Shown here: positions 1 through 7,301 of the stretch, one piece after another | How positions within the stretch are numbered: position 1 is the stretch's first letter | How the letters are laid out: every line of letters begins with the position of its first letter | DNA from: Mesonia aestuariivivens | GTDB taxonomy: Bacteria; Bacteroidota; Bacteroidia; Flavobacteriales; Flavobacteriaceae | Direction: 5' to 3' | NCBI RefSeq assembly: GCF_019311235.1 | Contig: NZ_JAHWDF010000006.1 | Coordinates: forward strand, 124,001-188,000 | DNA: 64,000 bases | The notes under the pieces: model-generated | Databases searched by the model: none | Told to the model about the DNA's origin: nothing | The model's input: the letters and a program-made list of their open reading frames with translations, nothing else | Made by a program: the position numbers and the translations under genes

Positions 1-337
1 CTTGTGGTTTATGATAAACTGGGATATTCAGCTCTTTTTCAAAATAATCATCCATCCAAAGATCGTGATTACCAACAAAAAAATAAATGGGAATGCCACT
101 GTCTCTAATTTCTGCTAATTTCCCTAAAACACGAACAAAACCTTTTGGGACAACGTGTTTGTATTCAAACCAAAAATCGAACAAATCTCCCAGCAAGAAT
201 ATAGCCGCAGCATCTTGTTTTACTTCTTCTAACCAAGCTATAAACTTTAGTTCTCGAGGTTTGCTGAGTTCTGGCGTTGGCGCTCCTAAGTGATTATCGC
301 TAGAGAAGTAAACTTTTTTTCCGATGGGAAGTTGCAT
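1..337 (-). CDS. lpxH: UDP-2,3-diacylglucosamine diphosphatase-like metallophosphoesterase (3' end outside window)
   Basis: Only the first 112 codons are in the window; the gene runs off the left edge. The visible protein has the calcineurin-type metal motifs in order: D14-x-H16 in SSDNHLG, G50-D51 in LLGDLFDFWFEY, and G89-N90-H91-D92 in VGNHD. The GDLFDFWFEY stretch is typical of LpxH-type enzymes, which cleave UDP-2,3-diacylglucosamine to lipid X in lipid A synthesis at the inner membrane face. The ATG is 18 nt after a TAnnTTTG box, so the leader is very short. It follows queD on the same strand with a structured repeat between them. The missing C-terminus prevents separation from other members of the phosphoesterase family. 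Confidence 0.85.
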   Translation of the reverse strand, partial: MQLPIGKKVYFSSDNHLGAPTPELSKPRELKFIAWLEEVKQDAAAIFLLGDLFDFWFEYKHVVPKGFVRVLGKLAEIRDSGIPIYFFVGNHDLWMDDYFEKELNIPVYHKPQ

Positions 338-354
338 AAGATGAATTATAAAAT

Positions 355-362
355 CAAATATA
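355..362 (-). promoter_or_regulatory. TAnnTTTG -7 box for the lpxH-like gene
   Basis: On the minus strand the sequence reads TATATTTG, a perfect match to the Bacteroidota -7 consensus, 18 nt before the ATG at 337. It gives lpxH its own promoter after the repeat that follows queD. Confidence 0.6.
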
Positions 363-385
363 CTTATTTCTATAAAAATGGTTTT

Positions 386-487
386 GCGTTAGGGATTGAA
401 GGGCGTGTTTAAGCTCTTTTATTTTTTACCCGAATAAAAAAATAAAAAGCGAGTAATGAAAGCCCGACCCGATAGGGAAACGCCCTA
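386..487 (-). repeat. Structured 3'-end repeat, copy 1 (after queD)
   Basis: Read on the minus strand the element starts TAGGGCGTT and ends CAATCCCTAACGC. The end pieces GCGTT and AACGC can pair as a closing stem. Inside are CCC/GGG and a long A/T hairpin around 410-450 (CTTTTTATTTTTT against AAAAATAAAAGAG). The stop codon TAG of queD is the first three bases of the element. Two relatives lie at 23219-23316 and 56254-56337, also directly after a gene and in its orientation. Function is unknown; a 3'-UTR or termination element is the simplest reading. Confidence 0.75.
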
Positions 488-934
488 ATTATCACTAGCA
501 AACCACTCGGCAAAACTGGTCTCGGTTTCTTGAAGTTTTAAAGAAAATAGTTGAATGTTTTTTGGTAATCTATTTTTAATTTTTTCAGCAAAATCAATCA
601 CCATCATTTCTGATGTAGGTTGGTAATCTACTAAAATGACATTGTGATCACGCTTTTTTAATTCGTTGGCTAACTCTAAATGTGGTGTGTTTTTATTAAA
701 AACGGTAGCATGATCGTACTTGTCTACGATTTCTTCTTTCACAATTTTTTTGAGGTCGCCAAAATCGATGACCATTCCAAACTTTACGTTTTGGTTGTCG
801 TCGATAGGTTCACCGATAACGGTTACGCTAAGTTTATAACTGTGACCGTGTACATTTTTACATTTGCCGTCATAGCCGTAAAGCGCGTGACCGGTTTCAA
901 AATTAAATTGCTTGGTAATTCGAATATTGCTCAT
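485..934 (-). CDS. queD: 6-carboxytetrahydropterin synthase (6-pyruvoyltetrahydropterin synthase family)
   Basis: This 149-residue protein has the family's zinc ligands H16 and the HGH pair H29/H31, with the likely catalytic Cys25 in the CKNVHGH stretch, and a late LQETETS segment holding the conserved Glu. QueD converts 7,8-dihydroneopterin triphosphate to 6-carboxy-5,6,7,8-tetrahydropterin in the queuosine/7-deazaguanine pathway; the length is normal. The ATG overlaps the TGA of a small upstream reading frame (ATGA), which suggests translational coupling. Its own stop codon TAG is made by the start of a structured repeat. No other queuosine genes are visible nearby, so a tetrahydropterin role outside queuosine cannot be excluded. 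Confidence 0.92.
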   Translation of the reverse strand: MSNIRITKQFNFETGHALYGYDGKCKNVHGHSYKLSVTVIGEPIDDNQNVKFGMVIDFGDLKKIVKEEIVDKYDHATVFNKNTPHLELANELKKRDHNVILVDYQPTSEMMVIDFAEKIKNRLPKNIQLFSLKLQETETSFAEWFASDN

Positions 935-1029
935 CGGTTTCTAAATTTATTGATTAAAACCACTACGACTAATACGATTGCTAGCAAGAGAAACAACCCG
1001 TTACCGCTTAAAAATTGTAAAATATCCAC
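931..1029 (-). CDS. Small single-pass membrane protein upstream of queD
   Basis: A 32-codon frame with a GTG start ends in TGA overlapping the queD ATG. The peptide begins MDILQFLSGNG, then has one strongly hydrophobic segment (residues 12-26, LFLLLAIVLVVVVLI) and a basic end NKFRNR. It lies between a perfect -7 box (1055-1062) and queD, so it is transcribed with queD, and the coupled overlap favours real translation. An upstream ATT is the only other start. No known family is recognised. It could be a leader peptide or a small membrane protein; the start is uncertain. Confidence 0.5.
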   Translation of the reverse strand: MDILQFLSGNGLFLLLAIVLVVVVLINKFRNR

Positions 1030-1054
1030 TTCAATTGAGTTTTAAAATAGGCTG

Positions 1055-1062
1055 CAAAGTTA
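1055..1062 (-). promoter_or_regulatory. -7 box for the small membrane protein-queD operon
   Basis: Minus-strand TAACTTTG, a perfect TAnnTTTG match, 26 nt before the GTG start at 1029. Nothing but intergenic sequence lies upstream. Confidence 0.65.
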
Positions 1063-1122
1063 AGGAATAAAAGTTTCTAAGGCGGGAATGAATTATTTTG
1101 TATTTCGCTTCCAATAAGAATC

Positions 1123-1130
1123 TATATTTG
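1123..1130 (+). promoter_or_regulatory. -7 box for the 2OG-Fe(II) oxygenase gene
   Basis: TATATTTG lies 20 nt before the ATG at 1151, with a TTTG at 1097-1100 in roughly the -33 position. Confidence 0.6.
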
Positions 1131-1150
1131 CAAGGCTTTTAACTATTGAA

Positions 1151-1795
1151 ATGAACAAAATTTTTGATCAGCTAGAGTTTGTAGAAAACCCATTATACGA
1201 AAGTATTATTGATGATTTATTGCAGCGAAAATATAGTGTTATCGATAATTTTTTTACTGCGGAAGAGGTAGAAGTATTGCGAAATGCGTTGCTGATGAAA
1301 TATGAAGAAGATCAGTTTAAAAAATCAGCAATAGGTAATAAAACCAACGAATTAATTGAAAAAGAAGTTCGTGGCGATTTTATTTTATGGTTGAATGAAG
1401 CAGATGCTGGCAAAGCCGAAGAGGTGTTTTTTAATCGTTTAAATAATTTAATCGATTATTTGAACCGTACTTGTTTTATGGGAATTTTACATAAAGAATT
1501 CCACTATGCAGTTTACCCAGAAGGTACCTTCTATAAGCGCCACTTAGACACCTTTCAAAATGATGGACGCAGAAAATTATCTATAGTTTGTTATTTAAAT
1601 GATGATACTTGGCTAGAGGAAAATGGAGGTGAGTTAACAATTTATGTAAATGAAAATGCCAATGAGCAGGCTGTAGATTTATATCCGCTTCCTGGTAGAA
1701 TGGTGATTTTTGAGAGTCAAGAATTGGAACACGAAGTGCAACGCGTACAACACTCCAAACGATTGAGCATTACTGGTTGGCTAAAAACCAGATAG
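1151..1795 (+). CDS. 2OG-Fe(II) oxygenase (prolyl 4-hydroxylase-like)
   Basis: The 214-residue protein has the Fe(II) and 2-oxoglutarate site of the P4H/SM-20-type double-stranded beta-helix: H131-x-D133 in KRHLDTF, distal H194 in ELEHEVQ, and R204 ten residues later in SKRLSITGW for the 2OG carboxylate. The preceding HYAVYPEGTFYKRHLD region and the GGELTIY strand are typical. Such enzymes hydroxylate protein or small-molecule substrates; the substrate cannot be read here. The gene stands alone with its own promoter and a strong terminator, convergent with the AAA+ ATPase gene. Confidence 0.85.
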   Translation: MNKIFDQLEFVENPLYESIIDDLLQRKYSVIDNFFTAEEVEVLRNALLMKYEEDQFKKSAIGNKTNELIEKEVRGDFILWLNEADAGKAEEVFFNRLNNLIDYLNRTCFMGILHKEFHYAVYPEGTFYKRHLDTFQNDGRRKLSIVCYLNDDTWLEENGGELTIYVNENANEQAVDLYPLPGRMVIFESQELEHEVQRVQHSKRLSITGWLKTR

Positions 1796-1798
1796 TAT

Positions 1799-1828
1799 AA
1801 AGCCTGAAGTAGTTTTCTTCAGGCTTTT
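1799..1828. terminator. Bidirectional hairpin terminator
   Basis: AAAGCCTGAAG (1799-1809) pairs with CTTCAGGCTTT (1817-1827) around a 7-nt loop, with T-runs on both strands. It separates the convergent oxygenase and AAA+ ATPase genes. Confidence 0.85.
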
Positions 1829-1889
1829 ATATTTAATTTCAAGAGAAGCTGAATTTAATTTAAGTTCTCGTATATCTAGATTAAACTCC

Positions 1890-3353
1890 TTATAAATTGT
1901 TGATATAGTTTCCATATAAATCTTGAAACTGTATTCCTTTTGAGAATCGATGCTTGCTTAATTTATTATAGGAGGTTAATCCCCACAATATAAATTCAGT
2001 TAAGAAATAACGATCTTTTTCGGGGATTTCTGGTTGATATTTATTGATTAGCTCTTGAATAGGTTGAATGTCTTTTAACGCTTTTTGATATTCGCTTTCA
2101 CTTAAATCGTCAGGTAATTCTATTCCGCTAGATTCAAAAAACCAATGTGTAATTTCATCATAGGGGTTTTCGGCATCTTGTTTTTCGAGCTTTTCAATTT
2201 TTGGAAATAATTCTGGGAAAATGGTTTTTATTGAATTTTCAATGAGGTGTTGGGCAACAAAAGCAGCACCTTCTTGTTCACCCTCGTAAACCAACTCCAC
2301 CTTTCCCGTGATAGACGGAATTACGCCCATAAAATCACCCAAGCGAAGGGTCGTTTCTTTATCTCCATTTTTTAGCGCACGACGTTCTGCGGTGCTTAAT
2401 AAATTTTGAAAAGCGGTGATGCTCATTCGAGCACTAATTCCGCTTTTTTCGTCTACATATTCGCTTTCTCGCGCTTCAAAACTAATTTGCTCTAAAATTT
2501 CGCGCGCTAAATCGGGAACTTTTACGTGTTCTTTTTGGTTGCTTTCTAAATTGGCTTCTTGCTCGGTAATGGTTTTGGCAATTTCTACTGTTTTAGGGTA
2601 GTGGGTTAGAATTTGAGAACCAATTCTATCTTTTAGCGGAGTAACAATACTACCACGGTTGGTGTAGTCTTCAGGATTTGCCGTAAATATAAACTGAAGG
2701 TCTAGCGCCATTCTTAGTTTAAAACCTCGAATCTGAATATCACCTTCTTGTAAGATATTAAAAAGCGCCACTTGTATTCTCGCCTGTAAATCTGGTAACT
2801 CGTTAATTACGAATATACAACGGTTGGCTCGCGGAATCATCCCAAAGTGAATCACACGATCATCGGCATAACTCAGTTTTAAATTTGCGGCTTTAATAGG
2901 ATCTACGTCACCAATTAGATCGGCTACCGTAACATCTGGTGTTGCTAATTTTTCTGAAAAACGCTCGTCGCGATGCAACCAAGAAATAGGAGTTTTTTCT
3001 CCTTTTTCTTTTAAGGTTTCTTGCGCATATCTTGAAATAGGGTTGAAAGGATCGTCGTTAATTTCTGAGCCTTCCACTATGGGAATATATTCATCTAAAA
3101 GCTTCACCATTAAACGTGCTAAGCGCGTTTTTGCTTGTCCGCGTAAACCGAGTAAATTGATGTTATGTTTAGAAAGAATAGCACGTTCTAGTTCTGGAAT
3201 TACGGTATCTTCATAACCGTGAACGCCTTCAAAAACCGTTTGGTTATTTTTTATTTTTTCAATCAGATTTTGACGTAACTCTTCTTTAATGCTTTTACTC
3301 TCGTAGCCTGCTTTTTTGAGTTCGCCAAAAGTTTTTATTTTAGTTAAATTCAT
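1890..3353 (-). CDS. MoxR/Mg-chelatase I-type AAA+ ATPase
   Basis: A 487-residue AAA+ protein with Walker A GLRGQAKT near residues 69-76 and a sensor region LQFIFTANPEDY. The Walker B-like segment reads CIFVINELPDLQ, with Asn where most AAA+ proteins have Asp. The start MNLTKIKTFGELKK was preferred over two upstream Mets because conserved-looking sequence begins there. MoxR ATPases work with VWA proteins as chaperone or activation complexes. The matching VWA gene lies upstream on the same strand, but a GIY-YIG nuclease gene now separates the two. The target of this pair is unknown. Confidence 0.85.
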   Translation of the reverse strand: MNLTKIKTFGELKKAGYESKSIKEELRQNLIEKIKNNQTVFEGVHGYEDTVIPELERAILSKHNINLLGLRGQAKTRLARLMVKLLDEYIPIVEGSEINDDPFNPISRYAQETLKEKGEKTPISWLHRDERFSEKLATPDVTVADLIGDVDPIKAANLKLSYADDRVIHFGMIPRANRCIFVINELPDLQARIQVALFNILQEGDIQIRGFKLRMALDLQFIFTANPEDYTNRGSIVTPLKDRIGSQILTHYPKTVEIAKTITEQEANLESNQKEHVKVPDLAREILEQISFEARESEYVDEKSGISARMSITAFQNLLSTAERRALKNGDKETTLRLGDFMGVIPSITGKVELVYEGEQEGAAFVAQHLIENSIKTIFPELFPKIEKLEKQDAENPYDEITHWFFESSGIELPDDLSESEYQKALKDIQPIQELINKYQPEIPEKDRYFLTEFILWGLTSYNKLSKHRFSKGIQFQDLYGNYINNL

Positions 3354-3399
3354 AGTATTTTTTATTTTCATTTTTTTCGTTGCACAAGGTGACAATTTT

Positions 3400-3422
3400 T
3401 GTCAGGTCGAGCGGAGTCGAGA
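3400..3422 (+). repeat. Left inverted repeat flanking the GIY-YIG gene
   Basis: This 23-nt sequence (TGTCA, then TCGAGCG, then AGTCGAGA) matches the minus strand of 3769-3791 at 20 of 23 positions. The two copies face inward around the nuclease gene. The element is itself partly palindromic (TCGA...TCGA). A second small hairpin TGACA/TGTCA sits at 3390-3404. Confidence 0.8.
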
Positions 3423-3424
3423 CC

Positions 3425-3742
3425 TTAATCTTTTGTGTTATATTTTGAGTGAGTTTTAATTTTGCATTCAGATAAGACTTTTAACGTATCAAAATCACCT
3501 TTAACTAAAGCCTTCTTTTTATGTGCACTCCATTTTTTAATTTTCGTTTCAAAATATATAGCTTGCTGTATATCATTAAAATCTTGTTGAAAAACTAATT
3601 CTAAAGGTCTTCGTTTAAATGTGAAACAGTCGGGGTTTAAACCTTTGCTATGTTCTTCTAACCTTCTAGTGATATTGTTTGTAACTCCTATATAAAATAA
3701 AACGTCAGAGCATTCAAGTATGTAAACATAATAGGTTTTCAT
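3425..3742 (-). CDS. GIY-YIG nuclease domain protein, possible mobile cassette
   Basis: A 105-residue stand-alone GIY-YIG domain: YYVYILECSD (first strand with the YV-YI pair), FYIGVTNN-x-x-x-R with the catalytic Arg region, the RRLEEHSKG helix, a Glu in YFETKIKKWS, and the final basic K-x-x-L segment. It belongs to the YhbQ/UPF0213-like group. ATG at 3742 is preferred to a TTG six nt upstream. The gene splits a MoxR-VWA gene pair and is bracketed by 23-nt inverted repeats almost touching its stop codon. That arrangement suggests a small element that mobilises itself. The enzyme's true substrate is not known. Confidence 0.88.
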   Translation of the reverse strand: MKTYYVYILECSDVLFYIGVTNNITRRLEEHSKGLNPDCFTFKRRPLELVFQQDFNDIQQAIYFETKIKKWSAHKKKALVKGDFDTLKVLSECKIKTHSKYNTKD

Positions 3743-3768
3743 AAACAATGATTTATTTTAAAAAAAAC

Positions 3769-3791
3769 TCTCGACTACGCTCGAGGTGACA
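3769..3791 (-). repeat. Right inverted repeat flanking the GIY-YIG gene
   Basis: On the minus strand this is TGTCA, cc, TCGAGCG, t, AGTCGAGA. It differs from the left copy (3400-3422) at only three positions and lies 27 nt upstream of the GIY-YIG start codon. Confidence 0.8.
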
Positions 3792-3800
3792 GCCGTCGTA

Positions 3801-3834
3801 TAAAAATTAGAATATTTTAAAAGCCTAATTTTTA
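3801..3834 (-). terminator. Hairpin after the VWA gene
   Basis: TAAAAATTAG (3801-3810) pairs with CTAATTTTTA (3825-3834), just after the VWA stop codon. It is A/T-rich and is probably a weak terminator. Confidence 0.45.
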
Positions 3835-3838
3835 GTAT

Positions 3839-4960
3839 TTACCTTATCTTCTTCTTTCTATTCGATTCGTAATCTTTAAAAATCATTTCACCTAAACCAC
3901 CCAAACCAGTGTAATATGCTTTTCCTTGATTAGACTCTGTAAATTTATCTACAAATTGCTGTAAATAAGGATCTGAGGTAATCATAAATGTGGTAATGGG
4001 GATATTTAATTTTCTTGCTTGAGCCGCCATATTATAGCATTTGCTGGTAATGTACGGATCGAGTCCCATCGAGTTTTTATAATAAGTCCCATCGGGCATT
4101 CTCAGGCAACTGGGCTTACCATCGGTAATCATAAAAATTTGCTTGTTGGCATTTCTTTTTCGACGTAAAATATCCATCGCTAATTGCATTCCTGCAACAG
4201 TATTGGTATGAAATGGACCTACCTGTAAATAAGGTAAATCTTTAATTTGGATGGGCCAAGCATCATTTCCAAACACAATAATATCGAGCGTATCTTTTGG
4301 ATAGCGCGTTAAAATTAATTCTGAAAGCGCCATGGCTACTCTTTTGGCGGGTGTAATTCTATCTTCACCATACAGAATCATACTGTGGCTAATATCAATC
4401 ATTAACACCGTGCTCATTTGAGATTTAAACTGACTGTCTTCTACCACCAAATCGTTTTCTGACAAGCTGAAATCGCCCATACCATGATTGATTTGAGCGT
4501 TTTTTAAACTTTCAGTCATCGATATTCGTTCTAAACCATCGCCATATTGATAGTTTCTAAATTCACCTGTATTCTCATCGCTGCTACCGCTATGTTTAGT
4601 TTTGTGGTTTCCTGAATTCCCTTTACGCATTTTTCCGAAAATTTGGTTAAGCGCGCGCTGTCTAATCGCTTTTTCGGTTTTCGAAGTAATTTCCATTTCG
4701 CCTTTGCCATCAGGTTTTACACGTTCTTGAATGTAGCCTTTTGCTTTCAGGTCTTCAATAAAATCGTCTATGGTGTAATCTGGCGTAGTAAGTTCGTATT
4801 CTTTGTCTAACTGGCGTAGCCAATCTATAGCTTCATCAAAATCTCCCGAAGTATAAGTGATTAGCTCTTTAAAAATTTCAAAAAGCTTATCAAAAGGAGT
4901 TTGATGGGGTGCTTCGTAGGTTTTAAAAATAAATCCGTTGCTAACTTCTTTTCTCTTCAT
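3839..4960 (-). CDS. VWA-domain partner of the MoxR ATPase
   Basis: The 373-residue protein has a helical N-terminal half and a C-terminal von Willebrand A domain. The metal-ion-dependent adhesion site is visible as D189-x-S191-x-S193 in MIDISHSM, a Thr in HTNTVAG near residue 254, and D280 in MITDGKPS. This is the ChlD/CoxE-like partner normally encoded next to a MoxR ATPase. It is cytosolic, with no signal peptide. It is first in the order VWA, GIY-YIG, AAA+; the nuclease insertion probably leaves the ATPase dependent on read-through or its own promoter. Confidence 0.85.
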   Translation of the reverse strand: MKRKEVSNGFIFKTYEAPHQTPFDKLFEIFKELITYTSGDFDEAIDWLRQLDKEYELTTPDYTIDDFIEDLKAKGYIQERVKPDGKGEMEITSKTEKAIRQRALNQIFGKMRKGNSGNHKTKHSGSSDENTGEFRNYQYGDGLERISMTESLKNAQINHGMGDFSLSENDLVVEDSQFKSQMSTVLMIDISHSMILYGEDRITPAKRVAMALSELILTRYPKDTLDIIVFGNDAWPIQIKDLPYLQVGPFHTNTVAGMQLAMDILRRKRNANKQIFMITDGKPSCLRMPDGTYYKNSMGLDPYITSKCYNMAAQARKLNIPITTFMITSDPYLQQFVDKFTESNQGKAYYTGLGGLGEMIFKDYESNRKKKIR

Positions 4961-5206
4961 AACTTAAAATTACAACATTTTTAAAGTAATTATAAGTACA
5001 CAGGTGTTAAACTGGTTTTAATTTATGAGGTTTAAAATGAAAAAACTTTAGTTTTATATTTAAGCTCGTTAGTATTTATAAAATGAATAAAATAAGGTGA
5101 TCTTGAATTTTATATAATAACTGAAGATTAAATTTTGGAGCTATAAATCTTTGTTAACAAGAATACTAAATGAAGTTAATAATAGAAAAATTTTACTTTC
5201 TTCACT

Positions 5207-5214
5207 TAGTTTTG
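5207..5214 (+). promoter_or_regulatory. -7 box for the M50-like gene
   Basis: TAGTTTTG, a perfect TAnnTTTG match, 20 nt before the ATG at 5235. The rest of 4961-5206 is A/T-rich and holds nothing else I can support. Confidence 0.55.
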
Positions 5215-5234
5215 AAGTTTTAACCTAGTCGCTT

Positions 5235-5903
5235 ATGATTGATTTTTTAGATATTCCAAAGCTCTTTTTGGCTTTCTTTATAATTCTGCCCTTGGTTTCT
5301 CTTTTCCATGAGTTTGGCCATGTGATCATTTCTAAATTGTTAGGAGCAAAAAATGTAAAAATTATTATTGGTTCTGGTAAAAAGCTGGTAACTACTAAAT
5401 TTTTTGAAATTAGAAAGTACTATTTCTATTATGGTTTTTGCTATTTTGAAAACATAGATGATGAAAGCCGTTGGAGAAATTTATTTATCTATAGTGGTGG
5501 TTTATTAGGGAATATTATTTCTTCTTACTTAGCTATTTATTTAATAGCTAATGAATATTTAGAAGAAACTATATTTACGTATCAGTTTTTATATTTTTCA
5601 TTGTATTATGTGTTTTTCTCATTACTCCCTATGAGTTACCCTGATGGAAATTACAGCGATGGAAAAATAATTTATTATTTGCTAAAAAAGAATCATCGTT
5701 TAATAAAACAAAAGCATTTTCAGCTTTGGTATGATGCTGAAGAAGACTGTTGGAAATTATCTAAAGAACGCCGAAAGAAAATAAAGAACTTCGAAAATTA
5801 TGAAAAAGCTTTAAAAGAAGCAATACATCACCGTCCCAGTAAATTGGAGGTTTTTGAAGGAAACACCAGTCATTTTGAGATTTTCCCTAGAAACCCTATG
5901 TAA
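5235..5903 (+). CDS. Membrane zinc metalloprotease, M50/site-2-protease-like
   Basis: A 222-residue membrane protein. The first hydrophobic segment contains H25-E26-F-G-H29 (HExxH) preceded by LVSLF, as in M50 proteases. The second conserved site, a late hydrophobic segment ending in an Asp-Gly, appears as YPDGNYSDGK with D142 a candidate third zinc ligand. Hydrophobic stretches cover about residues 8-24, 84-104 and 113-133. The C-terminal 70 residues are charged and probably cytosolic. No PDZ domain and no anti-sigma substrate gene is adjacent, so the substrate is unknown. It stands alone between a VWA gene and a convergent MATE gene. Confidence 0.72.
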   Translation: MIDFLDIPKLFLAFFIILPLVSLFHEFGHVIISKLLGAKNVKIIIGSGKKLVTTKFFEIRKYYFYYGFCYFENIDDESRWRNLFIYSGGLLGNIISSYLAIYLIANEYLEETIFTYQFLYFSLYYVFFSLLPMSYPDGNYSDGKIIYYLLKKNHRLIKQKHFQLWYDAEEDCWKLSKERRKKIKNFENYEKALKEAIHHRPSKLEVFEGNTSHFEIFPRNPM

Positions 5904-5942
5904 TATTTTAGAGATCAATAAGAATACTAATTAAATTATTAC

Positions 5943-7301
5943 TTATAAAGTTTCCTTTAAATATTTTCTTCTAAATTTAATAACCAGCGTAGAGCTTCTA
6001 ATTAACATCCAAACAAAGAAACCTAGCCAAATTGCATAAAGTTTTAAACCGAAGTAATCTGCAAGTAGTAGTGTTGGTGTAAAACCTAAGAAGGTGGCGG
6101 CTAATAAGACATTCCGTAAGTATTTTGCTTCCCCTAAACCTTTAAAAATACCATCAAACATAAAAGCAATGGCATTTATGGGCTGCATTAATAAAACCAC
6201 CCAAAATACAGAAGAAAACAAAGTAAGTACCGTAGTTTCTTTGTTAAATAGTAGCCCAATTTCGTCGTAAAACAGTCCGCAAATTCCCATTAAAATCAAG
6301 GCAATAAATACGGCATATTTGCAGATGTCTTTACTTAAATTCCATAAACTAACATAATCTTTAGATCCCAATAACCGACCACCAATTGCATTTCCTGCAT
6401 TGGCATAACCGTCAATAAAAAATGAAAAGAATAGCCAAATATTCATCAAAATACTTTGTGCTGCGATATAATTTTTTCCGTAGTCTGTGGCATAAGCATT
6501 AGCTAAATAAATGGCGAAGTTTAATGCTGCTGTTCTTATAAAAAGGTTGGCCGCCATAACGATTAGCGGTTTCATCTGCGGATTAATATTAAAACTCAAT
6601 TTTAAGTGAAAAGGCGTTTTTTTGAAAAAGAAATAAAAAGCCATTATTAACATCGTCGCTTGTGCTGCAAGACTAGCATATGCCGCACCTTTTAGATGAA
6701 GCGCAGGGATTAGTCCTTCAACACCATAGACCAATACGTAATCTAAACTAATATTCACGATAGCTCCGGCCAAACTACACTTCATTGCCCAAAGTGTATT
6801 TTGTAGACCTCTAAAAACTCCGAAGATAGCAAATGTGACAAGCGTTAGCGGATAGCCCAAAGCTCTAATCGTATAATAGTCTTCTGTATATTTTAAAATT
6901 AAACCATCAGCATTATAAGCGCTAAAAATGCTTTCAGCAAAATATGCGGTGATTGCATAAATGAGTAAACTCAGAAAAAGATTAAAAACAATTGCCTGTG
7001 GAATTAAAGTTTTTACCGCATGAATTCGCTTGGCTCCTAAATGCTGAGAAACAATTGCAGAAATAGCTGTTTTGGTTTGTGCTACAATCCAAATAATAGC
7101 AGAAAGAAATGAACCTACGATTCCTGCGGCGGCTAAAGATTCTATAGAATGTTCTTTTACATTACCAATTACGGCAATATCAGTAAGAGAAATTAGCGGT
7201 TCGGCAATGCCTGCAATAATCGCTGGGATTGCAATTTTATTAATTTCTCGAAAAGAAACTTTGGGAGTATTGGCTATAAGCAATGGCTTTTTAGTCTTCA
7301 A
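5943..7301 (-). CDS. MATE-family efflux transporter (DinF-like)
   Basis: A 452-residue polytopic protein with about twelve hydrophobic segments and the N-terminal signature IPAIIAGIAEPLISLTD followed by AVIGN, typical of DinF-type MATE exporters driven by Na+ or H+ gradients. The reading frame has no ATG near the family start. The best start is TTG at 7301, inside the last codons of the upstream thioesterase gene (11-nt overlap), so translation is probably coupled. Substrate is unknown; drugs, organic cations or metabolites are typical for the family. Confidence 0.88.
   Translation of the reverse strand: MKTKKPLLIANTPKVSFREINKIAIPAIIAGIAEPLISLTDIAVIGNVKEHSIESLAAAGIVGSFLSAIIWIVAQTKTAISAIVSQHLGAKRIHAVKTLIPQAIVFNLFLSLLIYAITAYFAESIFSAYNADGLILKYTEDYYTIRALGYPLTLVTFAIFGVFRGLQNTLWAMKCSLAGAIVNISLDYVLVYGVEGLIPALHLKGAAYASLAAQATMLIMAFYFFFKKTPFHLKLSFNINPQMKPLIVMAANLFIRTAALNFAIYLANAYATDYGKNYIAAQSILMNIWLFFSFFIDGYANAGNAIGGRLLGSKDYVSLWNLSKDICKYAVFIALILMGICGLFYDEIGLLFNKETTVLTLFSSVFWVVLLMQPINAIAFMFDGIFKGLGEAKYLRNVLLAATFLGFTPTLLLADYFGLKLYAIWLGFFVWMLIRSSTLVIKFRRKYLKETL

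Noticed and set aside
680-1045. Long plus-strand frame antisense to queD
   Set aside because: It has no family resemblance and lies opposite a clear enzyme gene; a shadow of queD codon use.
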